Positions 1-5,121 of a stretch of DNA of 6,258 nt are shown in pieces. The position numbers and the translations under genes were made by a program. The notes below the pieces were generated by a model. That model saw only the letters and a list, made by a program, of their open reading frames with translations. It did not search any database and was not told where the DNA came from. Positions within the stretch are counted from its first letter, which is position 1. Every line of letters starts with the position of its first letter. This stretch comes from an uncultured Treponema sp. (GTDB lineage: Bacteria; Spirochaetota; Spirochaetia; Treponematales; Treponemataceae), in contig CAMVJE010000076.1 in assembly GCA_947167745.1 (NCBI GenBank), forward strand, positions 1 through 6,258, in the 5' to 3' direction.

Positions 1-48
1 GACCTCAGCACTACCAATGCTGTGCTCTACCAACTGAGCTACAAGAGC
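1..48 (-). tRNA. tRNA-Thr(GGU), 3' part cut off by the window edge
   Basis: Read on the minus strand from 48, the first 48 tRNA bases are present. They comprise the 5' acceptor strand GCTCTTG, bases U8-A9, a D-arm with GCTC/GAGC stem and AGTTGGTA loop, A26, an anticodon stem CAGCA/TGCTG that pairs perfectly, and the loop TTGGTAG. The anticodon is GGT (plus-strand bases 13-15), which reads the threonine codons ACC and ACU. The T-arm, the 3' acceptor strand and any encoded CCA lie outside the window. Position 48 was chosen as the 5' end because it gives a seven-base acceptor strand before the invariant U8. Identity rests on the anticodon alone, but the fold leaves little doubt. Confidence 0.94.
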
Positions 49-68
49 ACACAAAGATGTGTTCAAGA

Positions 69-97
69 AATATATCTGACACATTGATTTGTGTCAA
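69..97 (-). promoter_or_regulatory. Sigma-70 type promoter of the tRNA-Thr gene
   Basis: On the minus strand the -35 is TTGACA (92-97, six of six), the spacer is exactly 17 bp, and the -10 is TATATT (69-74, five of six). The predicted start is at about 62-63, giving a leader of about 14 nt before the tRNA 5' end. The DNA upstream of the -35 is AT-rich, as expected for a strong stable-RNA promoter. The promoter for the small RNA at 1145-1173 has the same two hexamers and the same spacing. Confidence 0.87.
77..96. repeat. 7-bp inverted repeat inside the tRNA promoter
   Basis: TGACACA (77-83) and TGTGTCA (90-96) form a perfect inverted repeat around a 6-bp centre, TTGATT on the plus strand. It covers most of the -35 hexamer and almost all of the spacer of the tRNA-Thr promoter. 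The dimension (two 7-bp arms, 20 bp overall) fits a dimeric DNA-binding regulator. One arm is constrained by the -35 consensus, so only the other arm is free evidence. No specific regulator is assigned. Confidence 0.45.
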
Positions 98-117
98 GAG
101 ATTATTATTTATAAAAG

Positions 118-182
118 TCAGAATTTAAAAACATTATAGTATTTTCTTATACTTTATGGTATCCTCAGACAATAAATTCTGA
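118..182. repeat. Widely spaced 10-bp inverted repeat flanking the cysE promoter region
   Basis: TCAGAATTTA (118-127) is the exact reverse complement of TAAATTCTGA (173-182); the arms are separated by 45 bp. The candidate cysE -10 at 148-153 lies between them. If transcription starts near 160, only the right arm is in the mRNA, so a role would be at the DNA level, such as paired operator sites. The arms are AT-rich and may match by chance. Confidence 0.35.
124..153 (+). promoter_or_regulatory. Candidate cysE promoter
   Basis: TATACT at 148-153 matches the -10 consensus at five of six bases. TTTAAA at 124-129 matches the -35 at four of six, with an 18-bp spacer. Start would be near 160, giving a 5' leader of about 43 nt before the preferred ATG at 203. 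A second -10-like hexamer, TATAGT at 135-140, lacks a recognisable -35. The DNA is very AT-rich, so this is only a reasonable candidate. Confidence 0.35.
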
Positions 183-192
183 AATTTTTCAT

Positions 193-198
193 GGAGAA
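193..198 (+). promoter_or_regulatory. Shine-Dalgarno sequence that decides the cysE start
   Basis: GGAGAA at 193-198 lies 4 bases before the ATG at 203 (6 bases if only the GGAG core is counted). The earlier in-frame ATG at 191 overlaps this motif and is itself preceded only by T-rich sequence with no purine-rich site. The start at 203 is therefore preferred. Confidence 0.75.
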
Positions 199-202
199 CC
201 GC

Positions 203-1048
203 ATGAATATCGACTCAATCGTAAATAATATCCTTGAATCTTATGAGAGAGATGGTGGAATCAATAAAACCGGAAAAGATAATTTTCCTAACCGGGAAAA
301 TGTTGTCTCAGTACTCCACGATATTCAGAGCCTTATTTTCCCTGGCTATAAAACCGCTGAAATTCTCGACTCAGTAAATCTCCGCTATATTACCGGGCAG
401 CGCGTCAACAGAATCATCGCCCTACTCACTCAGGAAATTCAAAAAGCTCTCACTTTCAAAACAATTCAGCAGGATGCAGATGCAAAACTTAAATGCACTC
501 ACTGCTTCGACCTTGCAGAAAAAACTTCAATTGCCCTGCTTGAGGCAATCCCTGAAATCCGAAGACTAGCCCGCCTGGATGCAATTGCTGCATACAATGG
601 AGATCCAGCTGCTAAAAGCGGTGATGAGGTTATTGTTTCCTATCCAGGTCTGGAGGCAATTATTGTATACAGAATAGCTCATTTCTTGTATGAGTGCGGA
701 GTTCCTGTCATTCCAAGAATCATGAGTGAACATGTACACGGAAAAACAGGCATTGATATTCATCCCGGAGCAAAAATCGGTGAAAGCTTCTTCATTGATC
801 ACGGAACAGGTGTCGTTATCGGAGAAACTTCCGTCATTGGTAAAAATGTAAAAATTTATCAGGGCGTTACACTGGGAGCGCTAAGTGTAAAAAAATCACT
901 CAAAAACACCAAACGACATCCTACTATTGAAGACGATGTTACAATCTATGCAAATGCAACAATTCTTGGTGGTGACACTGTAATTGGGAAAGGCTCTGTA
1001 ATCGGCGGTAACTCATGGATTACAGAATCGGTAAGTAATGCGAAATAA
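203..1048 (+). CDS. cysE: Serine O-acetyltransferase, short C-terminus
   Basis: The enzyme makes O-acetylserine from L-serine and acetyl-CoA in the cytoplasm, the first step of cysteine synthesis. Numbered from the ATG at 203 (281 residues), residues 1-175 form the helical N-terminal domain. From about 180 a left-handed beta-helix of hexapeptide repeats follows (GIDIHPGAKIG, GTGVVIGETSVIG, DTVIGKGSVIGG). By family knowledge of E. coli CysE (D92, D143, D157, H158, H193), the matching residues are D134 in GDPAA, D185 in DIHP, D199-H200 in IDHGTG and H239 in RHPTI, so it should be active. The protein stops after ITESVSNAK, almost directly at the end of the beta-helix. Most homologues carry a longer tail, and in complex-forming enzymes its terminal isoleucine docks into cysteine synthase. 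It has its own Shine-Dalgarno sequence and appears monocistronic; an antisense small RNA gene starts just beyond its stop. An extended start at 191 (285 residues) is possible but less likely. Confidence 0.92.
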   Translation: MNIDSIVNNILESYERDGGINKTGKDNFPNRENVVSVLHDIQSLIFPGYKTAEILDSVNLRYITGQRVNRIIALLTQEIQKALTFKTIQQDADAKLKCTHCFDLAEKTSIALLEAIPEIRRLARLDAIAAYNGDPAAKSGDEVIVSYPGLEAIIVYRIAHFLYECGVPVIPRIMSEHVHGKTGIDIHPGAKIGESFFIDHGTGVVIGETSVIGKNVKIYQGVTLGALSVKKSLKNTKRHPTIEDDVTIYANATILGGDTVIGKGSVIGGNSWITESVSNAK

Positions 1049-1088
1049 AAACAGGGCCTTCTTAAAGTAACACTTTAAGAAGGCCCTG
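1043..1088 (-). terminator. Intrinsic terminator of the small RNA
   Basis: CAGGGCCTTCTTAAAGT (1052-1068) and its exact complement (1072-1088) form a 17-bp stem with a 3-nt loop. Read on the minus strand it is followed at once by TTTTTATTT (1051-1043), a proper U-tract. On the plus strand no T-run follows the stem, so it is oriented for minus-strand transcription, although it could stall cysE transcription. The U-tract overlaps the cysE stop codon (1046-1048). Confidence 0.88.
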
Positions 1089-1138
1089 CCGTCCAGCAAG
1101 CTGGACATCGGAGAGAGTTTATCAGCTTTTTACAAGCT
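1043..1138 (-). ncRNA. Probable stand-alone small RNA, about 96 nt, family not recognised
   Basis: On the minus strand a near-perfect promoter (1145-1173) and a strong intrinsic terminator (1043-1088) frame a transcript from about 1138 to about 1043. Its parts in order are: a 5' hairpin with arms AGCTT/AAGCT and loop GTAAA (1138-1124); an unpaired linker containing CUCUCUCC (1117-1110); a second perfect hairpin GTCCAG-CTTG-CTGGAC (1106-1091), whose G(CUUG)C loop is a known stable tetraloop; two bases; and the 17-bp terminator hairpin with U-tract. This architecture (short hairpins, pyrimidine-rich single strand, Rho-independent end) is that of trans-acting regulatory small RNAs. The CUCUCUCC stretch is complementary to GGAGAGAG and could pair with Shine-Dalgarno sites. 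It shows no features of SRP RNA, tmRNA, RNase P RNA or 6S RNA. Expression and exact ends are inferred. Confidence 0.75.
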
Positions 1139-1144
1139 GAGATA

Positions 1145-1173
1145 AATATAACTAATTAAAATAAAATTGTCAA
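1145..1173 (-). promoter_or_regulatory. Near-consensus sigma-70 promoter of the small RNA
   Basis: On the minus strand the -35 is TTGACA (1168-1173, six of six), the spacer is 17 bp (1151-1167), and the -10 is TATATT (1145-1150, five of six). Seven bases on is an A at 1138, the predicted start. Directly upstream of the -35 are runs of A and T, which could act as an UP element. No minus-strand protein gene lies downstream before cysE, so the promoter is explained only by the small RNA. Confidence 0.85.
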
Positions 1174-1303
1174 TGTTTTTTAGCAAAAAAATCTCAAATT
1201 TCTCCAATATCTCTATTTTTTCACATTTTTTTTTGCATTTTTCTATTTCATTTTTATTTTTATTTTTCTTTTGTTTAAATTTTTGCTATCTTATTTGCAT
1301 CCT
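1174..1303. other. T-rich non-coding stretch between the small RNA promoter and the NusG-like gene
   Basis: This stretch is extremely AT-rich, with the plus strand carrying many T-runs, for example six at 1216-1221, nine at 1226-1234 and five at 1238-1242. No gene is supported in it. It can serve two roles: A-tract DNA upstream of the minus-strand small RNA promoter, and the 5' region of the plus-strand gene at 1304. A -10-like TATCTT lies at 1287-1292 behind TTGC, but no -35 is convincing at 16-18 bp. If used, transcription would start near 1299, only about 5 nt before the ATG. Confidence 0.5.
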
Positions 1304-1642
1304 ATGATTACAAAAATACTCCGCAAAACAGATATTATCATCCTGGCACTATTCCTCCTTGTTACGGCATTTTCCTTTCTTTCTTTAAAGAGTGATAAAA
1401 AACCAGAACATTTGCTTTCAATTACAAGCGGGAATAAGGAATATGTATATTCCCTCAAAAAAGATCAGATTGTAAAGATTCAAGGGGCTTTAGGGGTATC
1501 AACAATTGCAATTCAGGATGGGAAAGCTTTTTTTGCAACCTCGCCTTGCGACAATAAAACCTGCATTCACATGGGAGCTGTCATAAACGAAAATGACTGG
1601 GCAGCTTGTCTCCCCAACGATATTTTTATTCGAATTGAATAG
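1304..1642 (+). CDS. NusG domain II family membrane-anchored protein
   Basis: This small protein has one N-terminal membrane segment (about residues 10-28, IIILALFLLVTAFSFLSL) after a basic start (KILRK), then a soluble domain presumably outside the membrane. The domain matches the NusG_II/DUF1312 family: a beta-rich stretch, then SPCDNKTCIHMGAV with a CX4C pair, then WAACLPN with a third cysteine and the family's typical C-LPN ending. The function of the family is not established; it is not the transcription factor NusG. From ATG 1304 the length is 112 residues, near the family norm. TTG codons at 1271, 1283 and 1295 are in frame but would add an atypical N-terminus. No Shine-Dalgarno sequence precedes any of these starts, which is unusual beside the clear sites of cysE and radA. 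It lies 8 bp before radA and is probably co-transcribed with it. Confidence 0.8.
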   Translation: MITKILRKTDIIILALFLLVTAFSFLSLKSDKKPEHLLSITSGNKEYVYSLKKDQIVKIQGALGVSTIAIQDGKAFFATSPCDNKTCIHMGAVINENDWAACLPNDIFIRIE

Positions 1643-1646
1643 GAGA
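1641..1646 (+). promoter_or_regulatory. radA ribosome binding site overlapping the upstream stop
   Basis: AGGAGA lies 4 bases before the radA ATG and shares its first two bases with the TAG stop (1640-1642) of the NusG-like gene. This arrangement suggests that the two genes are co-transcribed and may be translationally coupled. Confidence 0.8.
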
Positions 1647-1650
1647 AAAA

Positions 1651-3006
1651 ATGGCAAAATCTAAGACAAAATCAACAGTTTATAAATGCAGCGAATGTGG
1701 CTACACTCAGCCCCGCTGGCTCGGCCGCTGTCCTCAGTGCGGAGAATGGAATACTCTGGAGGAAGCAATTTTAGACCCGAATTCAAATGCAGCGGCTTTT
1801 GGAAACTCTGCGGCCGAAAAAATTAAACCCGTGCCGCTGTCTGCTGTTTCAGCTCAGGAAAATTCCCGCATTAAGACAGGTATTGCGGAATTTGACAGAG
1901 TTCTTGGTGGCGGAGCAATGAAAAGAAGCGCAATCCTTATTGGAGGCGAGCCTGGAATTGGAAAATCAACCCTAATGATTCAAGCTTGTTCTGCAATCAG
2001 CAAAAGCACCGGAGGCAGAATACTTTATGTCTCCGGAGAGGAAAGTGCCGGCCAGATAAAAGGTCGGGCAGACAGATTGCAACTAGACACAAAAGGAATT
2101 GAAATTCTCTGCACCATGCGCCTTGAAGACATAAAAGACGCTCTTTCTGCCCTCAATCCGCTTTTTGTGATTATTGATTCAATTCAAACGGTTTACTCAG
2201 TTGAGGCAGGTATTGTGCCGGGAACAGTAAATCAGCTTAAATACTGCGCAAATGAACTGATTGGCTGGGTAAAAGAGAGGGATTGTGTGCTTGTTATGAG
2301 CGCCCATGTTACAAAAGAAGGAACAATTGCCGGCCCAAAAAGTCTTGAGCATATGGTGGATACGGTCGTTTCTTTTGAGCGAAATGATGATGAATTGAGA
2401 TTTTTGCGGGCAATTAAAAACCGCTTCGGAAGTGTGGACGAGCTTGGCATTTTCGCCATGACAGAAAATGGGCTTGAGGGAGTCGCTGACCCCAGTACAA
2501 TGTTCATCACAAAAAGGAACTGTTCAGTTCCTTCGGGAATCGCAAATTCCTGCGTATTTGAAGGAAGCCGGGCTTTTCTTGTTGAAATTCAAGCTCTCAC
2601 CGTGCCAGCAAAAGCCAGTATCAGCAGGGTGTATTCCGAAAAAATCGACTCAAATCGGGTCGCGCGTGTGGCAGCTGTCCTTGAAAAAAAGACCCGTCTC
2701 AAATTCTCTGATCAGGATTTATATGTAAATGTAGCCGGTGGCGTAAAACTCACAGAAAGCGCAATTGATGCGGCTTTGGCAGCTGCCCTTTATTCTGCCC
2801 GAACAGACATTCCGCTTTCTGAAAATAATGTAATTTTGGGAGAATTGAGCCTTGCTGGAGAAATTCGTCCAGTTCCCCGTCTGAAGCAGAGAATAAAAAC
2901 AGCCAGAGACTTAGGCTTTACGCAAATCGTAGGGCCGGAAAATGAAGACGGTGCCCGAAAAGTGAGCACCGTCTCCGAAATGATAAAAGAAATTTTTGGA
3001 AAGTAA
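1651..3006 (+). CDS. radA: DNA repair protein RadA (branch-migration helicase)
   Basis: RadA is a RecA-related ATPase that drives branch migration of recombination intermediates with RecA in the cytoplasm. At 451 residues it has the usual length, and all domains are present in order. A four-cysteine zinc finger is C13-C16 and C27-C30 (CSECGYTQPRWLGRCPQCG). The RecA-like core has Walker A GGEPGIGKST at 98-107, Walker B LFVIID ending at D176, and the RadA-specific KNRFG motif at 256-260. A Lon-protease-like C-terminal domain runs from about 285 to 451. In bacterial RadA this last domain is a structural scaffold, not a protease. The ATG has a strong Shine-Dalgarno sequence. Transcription probably begins upstream of the NusG-like gene. 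Its stop abuts the stop of the convergent chemoreceptor gene with no spacer. Confidence 0.97.
   Translation: MAKSKTKSTVYKCSECGYTQPRWLGRCPQCGEWNTLEEAILDPNSNAAAFGNSAAEKIKPVPLSAVSAQENSRIKTGIAEFDRVLGGGAMKRSAILIGGEPGIGKSTLMIQACSAISKSTGGRILYVSGEESAGQIKGRADRLQLDTKGIEILCTMRLEDIKDALSALNPLFVIIDSIQTVYSVEAGIVPGTVNQLKYCANELIGWVKERDCVLVMSAHVTKEGTIAGPKSLEHMVDTVVSFERNDDELRFLRAIKNRFGSVDELGIFAMTENGLEGVADPSTMFITKRNCSVPSGIANSCVFEGSRAFLVEIQALTVPAKASISRVYSEKIDSNRVARVAAVLEKKTRLKFSDQDLYVNVAGGVKLTESAIDAALAAALYSARTDIPLSENNVILGELSLAGEIRPVPRLKQRIKTARDLGFTQIVGPENEDGARKVSTVSEMIKEIFGK
2946..2974. other. Perfect 9-bp hairpin inside the radA 3' end
   Basis: AGACGGTGC (2946-2954) and GCACCGTCT (2966-2974) pair perfectly around an 11-nt loop, within the last 61 bases of radA. 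On the plus strand the next T-run (five Ts at 2993-2997) is about 18 nt away. On the minus strand the stem is followed by CTTCATTTTCC, a poor U-tract. It might act as a weak terminator for either convergent transcript, since no other terminator is seen there. It may equally be a by-product of the codons. Confidence 0.3.
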
Positions 3007-5085
3007 TTAAACCTTGAACTGATCGATCTGACTTCCGATTCGGTAAATTGAACCGTTAATCGATGTTGTGATGTTCAAGAGAGAACTATCCGAGTCCTCC
3101 ATATTTTTGATGTTACCCGACATGCTCTCAACCTGAGACTTAACGACATCAGAAGAAGTCTTGAGAGAATCAATATTACTGATGATACCCTGACGAGAGC
3201 GGTCAACACCGTCAGAAGCAGTGCGGACCTGTGCCGTAGCATCGTTCATGTAGCTCAATGCATCACCAATCTGTTTAGAACCGGCTGACTGTTCTTCCAT
3301 TGCGAGTTTGATTTCACGAACAAGGTTACCTGTTCCCTGAATCTTTTCGGCAACGGCAGTAAATGAACGGTCAGAAAGGCTTGAAGCATCAACGACACCT
3401 GAAATTGCACCAAGAATACCTTTAAGCTGAGCGGAAATCTTTTTTGATTCTGCAGCAGATGTTTCTGAAAGTTTTCGGATTTCGTCTGCAACGACTGCAA
3501 ATCCCTTTCCTGCGTCTCCAGCGTGAGCAGCCTCGATTGCCGCATTCATAGCAAGAAGGTTTGTTTCTGAAGCGATTGAAGAGATAACCTTGTTTGCTTC
3601 GTTAAGCATCTTAGACTGAACTTCGATTTCCTGAATCTGCTTGTTGACTTCATGCTGCTGGGTAATACCCTTATCAACATCAATTTGCAGGCTTTCAAAT
3701 TCTTTTGCCATTTTTTCGACAGAATTTGAAACAGAAGCAATATTTCCAATCATCTGAGTAACAGCAGTAGAAGCCTGCTCAACACCCTGCTCCTGCTTCT
3801 GCAACAACTCACGCAAAGTCTGAACTGCCTGAGAAATAGTATCTACAGCCCCAACAGAATCATCGACCTTTTCGTGTTGATTTGAAATCTCGTTATTAAC
3901 TCCCTGAATTGACATAACCATTTGTGACAGGAAGTCAGCATTATCCTGAACCATTTTACCAAGCTGTTCGCCGTAAAGATGCAGGTCATCTTTAGAATCT
4001 TTAAGTTCGGAAACAATTATATTGAGTTTTTCGGTAAAGTCATTGAAGCCGGAAGCAAGATTACCGATTTCGTCCTTTGAACCGACAGGAAGGCGTTTTG
4101 TAAGGTCAGCGTCACCGCTTGCAATTTCTTTGATTGCAAAACCGACTTTTTTGAGAGGCTTAAGTGCAATATTGACAACGAACATACCTACAAAGAATGC
4201 GATTACAAGAGCAATGACAGAAATAAGGAGCATACTGTAGAAAAGTTCGTTGATTCCTTCATAGAAATCTGAATAAGGCGCTTTACAGATGACAACCCAG
4301 TCTGAACTGTAAACCGGATAATATGCAACAGAAAATTTCTCGCCCAGGATTTCATCATAATAGATATCAGTACCTACATCATTACCCTGGCAGATTCGAT
4401 CTACAATCACTTTGAAACCTTCTGAAATTCCGTCATAAATTGACTGACCTTTAATAACCGGCTCTACATCATGAGTAGCAACATATTTACCGGTACGAGC
4501 GTTTATAACAAATGGATGATCACTGACACCAACCGTAATATTCTCGACAGTACGGCAAAGCTGGGTACTATCGAGGACGGCTACAACTTCTGCGATTTGA
4601 GTTCCATCATTATCGTAAACTGGAGAGGCATAGAAAGTTGAAAGCTGACCGTTAATCGGAGACCAGTTCGGATCCATCAAAGCCAGTTCACCCTCCATTG
4701 AAGTCTGGAGATACTCTCTTTCGTGAAGATCTGAATACTTCTCGGTTGTTGTCCAGCCGACACCATTTTCATCATAAATGGCCATTCCAATATAGCCATC
4801 CTGATCTTGAATGCAGGAATTGATTAACTTCCATTTTTCGTGAAGGTCAACATCCGGATCGCGAATTACGCTTAACTGACTTAATGTTTGAAGCTGTTTG
4901 AACTCTCGATCATTAACATTGAAAATGTCAGAAGCTGTAGCTCGGGCCAAAGACATATTTCCTACATCTACGGCTGTTTTTAATTCCTCTGATGACTTTC
5001 TGTAGGAAAAAAACATAATTCCTGCCGTTGCAAAAAATATAACGGACAAGAAAGCAAGATTAATCTTTCCCTTTATACCCAACAT
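3007..5085 (-). CDS. Methyl-accepting chemotaxis protein with dCache sensor
   Basis: This transmembrane chemoreceptor (692 residues) signals to CheA/CheW to steer motility. Domains in order are: a membrane segment at about 9-27; a periplasmic dCache_1-type double-PAS sensor at about 35-265 ([14 protein letters not shown], then [22 protein letters not shown]); a second membrane segment at about 282-306; a HAMP domain at about 307-358 with the DEIG motif at 338-341; and a long coiled-coil signalling domain to the end. The conserved hairpin tip is at about 505-540 ([20 protein letters not shown], then [12 protein letters not shown]). EEQSAGS near 597-603 resembles a methylation site. There is no NWETF-like C-terminal pentapeptide, so CheR/CheB tethering of the enterobacterial kind is not expected. 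The ligand cannot be told; the usual W/Y residues of the amino-acid-binding dCache motif are not clearly present. It is the second gene of a unit with the PilZ-like gene 36 bp upstream. Confidence 0.95.
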   Translation of the reverse strand: MLGIKGKINLAFLSVIFFATAGIMFFSYRKSSEELKTAVDVGNMSLARATASDIFNVNDREFKQLQTLSQLSVIRDPDVDLHEKWKLINSCIQDQDGYIGMAIYDENGVGWTTTEKYSDLHEREYLQTSMEGELALMDPNWSPINGQLSTFYASPVYDNDGTQIAEVVAVLDSTQLCRTVENITVGVSDHPFVINARTGKYVATHDVEPVIKGQSIYDGISEGFKVIVDRICQGNDVGTDIYYDEILGEKFSVAYYPVYSSDWVVICKAPYSDFYEGINELFYSMLLISVIALVIAFFVGMFVVNIALKPLKKVGFAIKEIASGDADLTKRLPVGSKDEIGNLASGFNDFTEKLNIIVSELKDSKDDLHLYGEQLGKMVQDNADFLSQMVMSIQGVNNEISNQHEKVDDSVGAVDTISQAVQTLRELLQKQEQGVEQASTAVTQMIGNIASVSNSVEKMAKEFESLQIDVDKGITQQHEVNKQIQEIEVQSKMLNEANKVISSIASETNLLAMNAAIEAAHAGDAGKGFAVVADEIRKLSETSAAESKKISAQLKGILGAISGVVDASSLSDRSFTAVAEKIQGTGNLVREIKLAMEEQSAGSKQIGDALSYMNDATAQVRTASDGVDRSRQGIISNIDSLKTSSDVVKSQVESMSGNIKNMEDSDSSLLNITTSINGSIYRIGSQIDQFKV

Positions 5086-5094
5086 TTTTATTCA

Positions 5095-5100
5095 TCTCCT
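5095..5100 (-). promoter_or_regulatory. Ribosome binding site of the chemoreceptor gene
   Basis: On the minus strand AGGAGA, within AAAAGGAGATG, lies 9 bases before the ATG at 5085. An ATG overlapping the site (5095-5093) is out of frame. The site supports the start that places the first membrane segment eight residues from the N-terminus. Confidence 0.8.
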
Positions 5101-5121
5101 TTTTTACTTTTAGTTTTAATT

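Noticed and set aside
98..202. Riboswitch or T-box leader upstream of cysE
   Set aside because: The probable leader is only about 43 nt, AT-rich, without a T-box sequence, specifier stem or terminator hairpin.
566..802. Minus-strand frame within cysE
   Set aside because: It is antisense to the conserved catalytic region, has no ribosome site and no recognisable domain; it is a shadow of cysE.
1052..1106. The hairpins after cysE as a plus-strand cysE terminator
   Set aside because: No T-run follows either stem on the plus strand, while the minus strand has a clean U-tract next to the large stem. The orientation fits the small RNA, not cysE.
1013..1108. A 31-codon minus-strand reading frame starting at an ATG inside the small RNA (MSSLLDGRAF...)
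   Set aside because: It runs through the terminator stem and into cysE antisense, has no ribosome binding site (the bases before it are CUCUCUCCG), and codes through a perfect palindrome. A peptide is unlikely.
1043..1173. Small RNA region as a miniature transposon or REP-type repeat
   Set aside because: There are no target-site duplications or terminal inverted repeats around the unit, and a full promoter-to-terminator order argues for a gene. A genome-wide copy count would settle it.
2232..2728. Two frames overlapping radA, one on each strand
   Set aside because: Both overlap the conserved RadA core and C-terminal domain, lack initiation signals and show no family features.
3255..4240. 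Several frames within the chemoreceptor gene on both strands
   Set aside because: They coincide with strongly conserved HAMP and signalling-domain codons and have no independent start signals.
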